Positions 40,991 through 42,539 of a stretch of 42,539 bases of DNA are shown piece by piece (position 1 is the stretch's first letter; the number at the start of each line of letters is the position of its first letter). The stretch comes from CAUJGQ01 sp042408665. GTDB taxonomy: Bacteria; Chloroflexota; Dehalococcoidia; CAUJGQ01. Under the pieces are notes generated by a model. The model worked only from the letters and a program-made list of their open reading frames with translations, did not search any database and was not told the DNA's origin. The DNA is taken from contig JBHOQW010000310.1 in NCBI GenBank assembly GCA_042408665.1, positions 1-42,539 of the forward strand, read 5' to 3'. Position numbers and translations under genes: made by a program.

Positions 40991-41779
40991 CTACCTCCCC
41001 GCCCCGGCCTCGGCCAGGGCCTGTTCGATCACGGCTTGGAAGACGGGGAACGGTTGCGCGCCCACCACCTTGCGCCCGTTGATGAAGAACGTCGGCGTCC
41101 CTTCCACTCCGGCCGCCTCACCGGCCAGCTTATCGGCCTGCACGCGGTCGCGGTAGCGGCCGCTATCCAGGCAGGCGGCCAGGGCGGCGCCGTCGAGGCC
41201 GGCCCGGTCGGCGATGGCGCGCAGGTTCTTGTCGGAAAAGGCGCCGCGATTCTCGCCCGCCTGGGCGGCGTAGAGGGCGTCGCGGTACTGCCAGAACTTC
41301 CCCTGCTCGCCCGCGCACTCGAGCGCCTCCGCCGCCCGCCAGGACTCCTTTCCCAGGAAGGGGAAGTGGCGGAACTCCAGCCGCACCTTGCCCGTCTCGA
41401 TGTATTGGCGCTCGATCTCGCGCTCGGTGGTGCGGGCAAACAGGGCGCAGTTGGGGCACTGCAGGTCGGCGTACTCGATGATCGTCACCGGCGCCGTGGC
41501 CGAGCCCTTGACCCGCCCCGCCACGGGGGCGGTGCCGGCCGCCGGCGGCGCCTCCACGCCGCGGTTGCGCGTGAGGGCACCCAGGGTTATGGCGGCCAGG
41601 GCCAGCAGCACCGCCATGCCAAACGCCACCACCACCATCCGCCCCCGGCCTGCGGTCGCCGCTCTCCCGCGTGCGGGACGAAAACCGGAGGTGGAGGAAC
41701 GCCGCCGGGAGGCCGGGTTCACGGCGGGGGCAGTCCGACGCACCGGCACGCGCGCGCCGGAACCTCGCGTCTTGGTCAT
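40991..41779 (-). CDS. DsbA-like thioredoxin-fold protein, membrane-anchored
   Basis: A 262-residue envelope oxidoreductase. After a basic 48-residue head, partly encoded by a family A remnant, comes a membrane helix (about 49-70, VVVAFGMAVLLALAAITLGAL). A thioredoxin/DsbA fold follows with active site CPNC in YADLQCPNCALF, HFPFLGKES, a helical insert (AGEQGKFWQYRDALYA) and the cis-Pro loop GTPTFFINGRKVVGAQ. It would oxidise exported proteins and be recharged by the VKOR encoded 4 bp downstream. ATG 41779 has AAAGGAG upstream. It is the first gene of the tight VKOR-ABC operon. Confidence 0.94.
   Translation of the reverse strand: MTKTRGSGARVPVRRTAPAVNPASRRRSSTSGFRPARGRAATAGRGRMVVVAFGMAVLLALAAITLGALTRNRGVEAPPAAGTAPVAGRVKGSATAPVTIIEYADLQCPNCALFARTTEREIERQYIETGKVRLEFRHFPFLGKESWRAAEALECAGEQGKFWQYRDALYAAQAGENRGAFSDKNLRAIADRAGLDGAALAACLDSGRYRDRVQADKLAGEAAGVEGTPTFFINGRKVVGAQPFPVFQAVIEQALAEAGAGR
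41641..41690. repeat. Family A remnant (A9) in the DsbA 5' coding region
   Basis: CCCCCGGCCTGCGG...CGCTCTCCCGCGTGCGGGACG resembles the left part and core of the family A palindrome, without closing ends. It is read in frame as part of the basic N-terminal head of the DsbA-like protein. Confidence 0.5.
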
Positions 41780-41962
41780 GAGGTGCTCCTTTCTGTGCGA
41801 GAGCTGCCGAGCGGACCCTGATATGTCGGGGACCGCCTGTATCGTCTATGTGGCTGCGTCAACACGTTCGCCGTCTCGCTCACCGCGGGGCCGACCGGCG
41901 ACCGTTACGCCGGCGTCGGGCCGGACGGACGACGCGAACGCGAGCCGTGAGAAACACCTGCC

Positions 41963-42448
41963 CTACGGGAGGGAAACGGGAGGGGGAACGAGGGGGCGTA
42001 CGGTATAGGAAGGAGGACGCCGCTCATCGGTGGCGTGAGCCGTCCATGAGCGAATACGGGCGCACGCTACACCGACCGACACGGGCAGCACGACGGCCGC
42101 GAGCACGAGCCCCTGAGCGGTGGATGGCGGCGCCGGCCGCAGCTCGCAGGGATGGGTGGAGGTATCCGCCGCACTCGACGACCACACGGGGGCGAGCGGC
42201 GCACACACACCGCCGATCCAGCGCGCCCACGGCACCACACCGGCCAGATTGAGCACGAGCAGCGCGGCCACCACCCCGGCATGCCGGAGCGTCCTGGCCC
42301 GGCTGGGGCGCTTCACTTGAGGTGGGTTGAAGGTGAGCGCCTCATTGCGGGCGGGGGCGGTGCCCGCCGAGGTGACGGCATCGGGTCCGCAGCGCCGCGC
42401 TGAAGCGGCCATGTCCGTCTCACCGATCCGGCATGCCGACGCCGGCAT
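41963..42448 (-). CDS. Hypothetical membrane protein
   Basis: A 161-residue protein of unknown family. It has a hydrophilic head of about 55 residues, a helix near 57-82 (HAGVVAALLVLNLAGVVPWARWIGG), a loop with STHPCELRP, a second helix near 113-133 (GLVLAAVVLPVSVGVAC) and a Pro-rich tail. ATG 42448 has GGGAG and AGGAG upstream and a good promoter (42464-42493) right behind it; the frame is open to 42514. The downstream gap 41780-41962 before dsbA holds no gene. In GC-rich DNA this could still be a chance frame. Confidence 0.5.
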   Translation of the reverse strand: MPASACRIGETDMAASARRCGPDAVTSAGTAPARNEALTFNPPQVKRPSRARTLRHAGVVAALLVLNLAGVVPWARWIGGVCAPLAPVWSSSAADTSTHPCELRPAPPSTAQGLVLAAVVLPVSVGVACARIRSWTAHATDERRPPSYTVRPLVPPPVSLP

Positions 42449-42463
42449 GTGGCTCCTGCTCCC

Positions 42464-42493
42464 AGTATAAGGGGCCTGGTCACGGCGCGGCAA
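42464..42493 (-). promoter_or_regulatory. Sigma70-like promoter near the right end
   Basis: Reading leftward: TTGCCG (42493-42488), an 18-base spacer, TATACT (42469-42464). TATACT is also the -10 box seen before the metal ATPase and serine hydrolase genes. The start codon at 42448 is only 16 bases beyond the -10, so the leader would be very short. Confidence 0.55.
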
Positions 42494-42539
42494 TCGTCGC
42501 CTCCCCTCAGCCAAGCAGGCGCGCCGCCAGATACGTGAT

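Overview
The window is about 42.5 kb of very GC-rich chromosomal DNA with dense coding on both strands. It holds no rRNA, tRNA, transposase, phage or CRISPR signal. The gene content suggests a Chloroflexota bacterium, perhaps near Thermomicrobia/Sphaerobacter: FadE-like acyl-CoA dehydrogenases, a fused indolepyruvate ferredoxin oxidoreductase, a VKOR/DsbA disulfide pair, a bacterial deoxyhypusine-synthase homologue, a radical SAM selenoprotein, and many dispersed G+C palindromes with CCCTCACCCC...GGGGTGAGGG ends. This assignment is inference; no marker gene settles it.

Layout. 1-6.6 kb is signalling and fat metabolism: a methyl-accepting chemotaxis protein cut by the window edge, a GntR/UTRA regulator, a PAS-PAS-GGDEF-EAL protein, an acyl-CoA dehydrogenase and a lone receiver protein. 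6.9-10.4 kb has a small membrane protein with a DUF309 protein, then a leftward cyclase, protoglobin, MarR and DUF429 set. A perfect 10-bp-arm palindrome overlaps a TTGACA promoter in front of the protoglobin gene. 10.5-16.1 kb has a P1B metal ATPase with its own palindrome, a DinB-like protein, a deoxyhypusine-synthase homologue and a second acyl-CoA dehydrogenase. 16.2-28.4 kb has a phospholipase D-like protein coupled to the fused indolepyruvate oxidoreductase, a kinase-like/GNAT fusion, an SDR, DNA polymerase III alpha and an enoyl-CoA hydratase.

28.4-33.7 kb is a leftward run: serine hydrolase, RidA-like protein, benzoylformate decarboxylase-like ThDP enzyme, B12-binding-type radical SAM protein and a small membrane protein. 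The radical SAM frame does not end at its TGA (28979-28981). It continues as Cys-Sec-Ala-Glu-Pro for 18 more codons to a TAG, and a SECIS-like hairpin follows the TGA. 33.9-38.6 kb has a Crp/Fnr-like regulator, an OmpR-type regulator whose receiver domain has lost its phosphorylation residues, a luciferase-like oxidoreductase and a zinc alcohol dehydrogenase. 38.7-42.5 kb is a tight leftward DsbA-VKOR-ABC ATPase-ABC permease operon behind a small membrane protein with a good sigma70-type promoter.

A second theme is the short palindromic repeats. At least four families (called A-D here) lie between genes. Several also lie inside genes as readable in-frame inserts at domain linkers or loops: enoyl-CoA hydratase, the kinase/GNAT fusion, the indolepyruvate oxidoreductase and DnaE. 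The selenoprotein, the MarR-protoglobin operator module, the pseudo-receiver regulator and these in-frame repeats are the most notable items.
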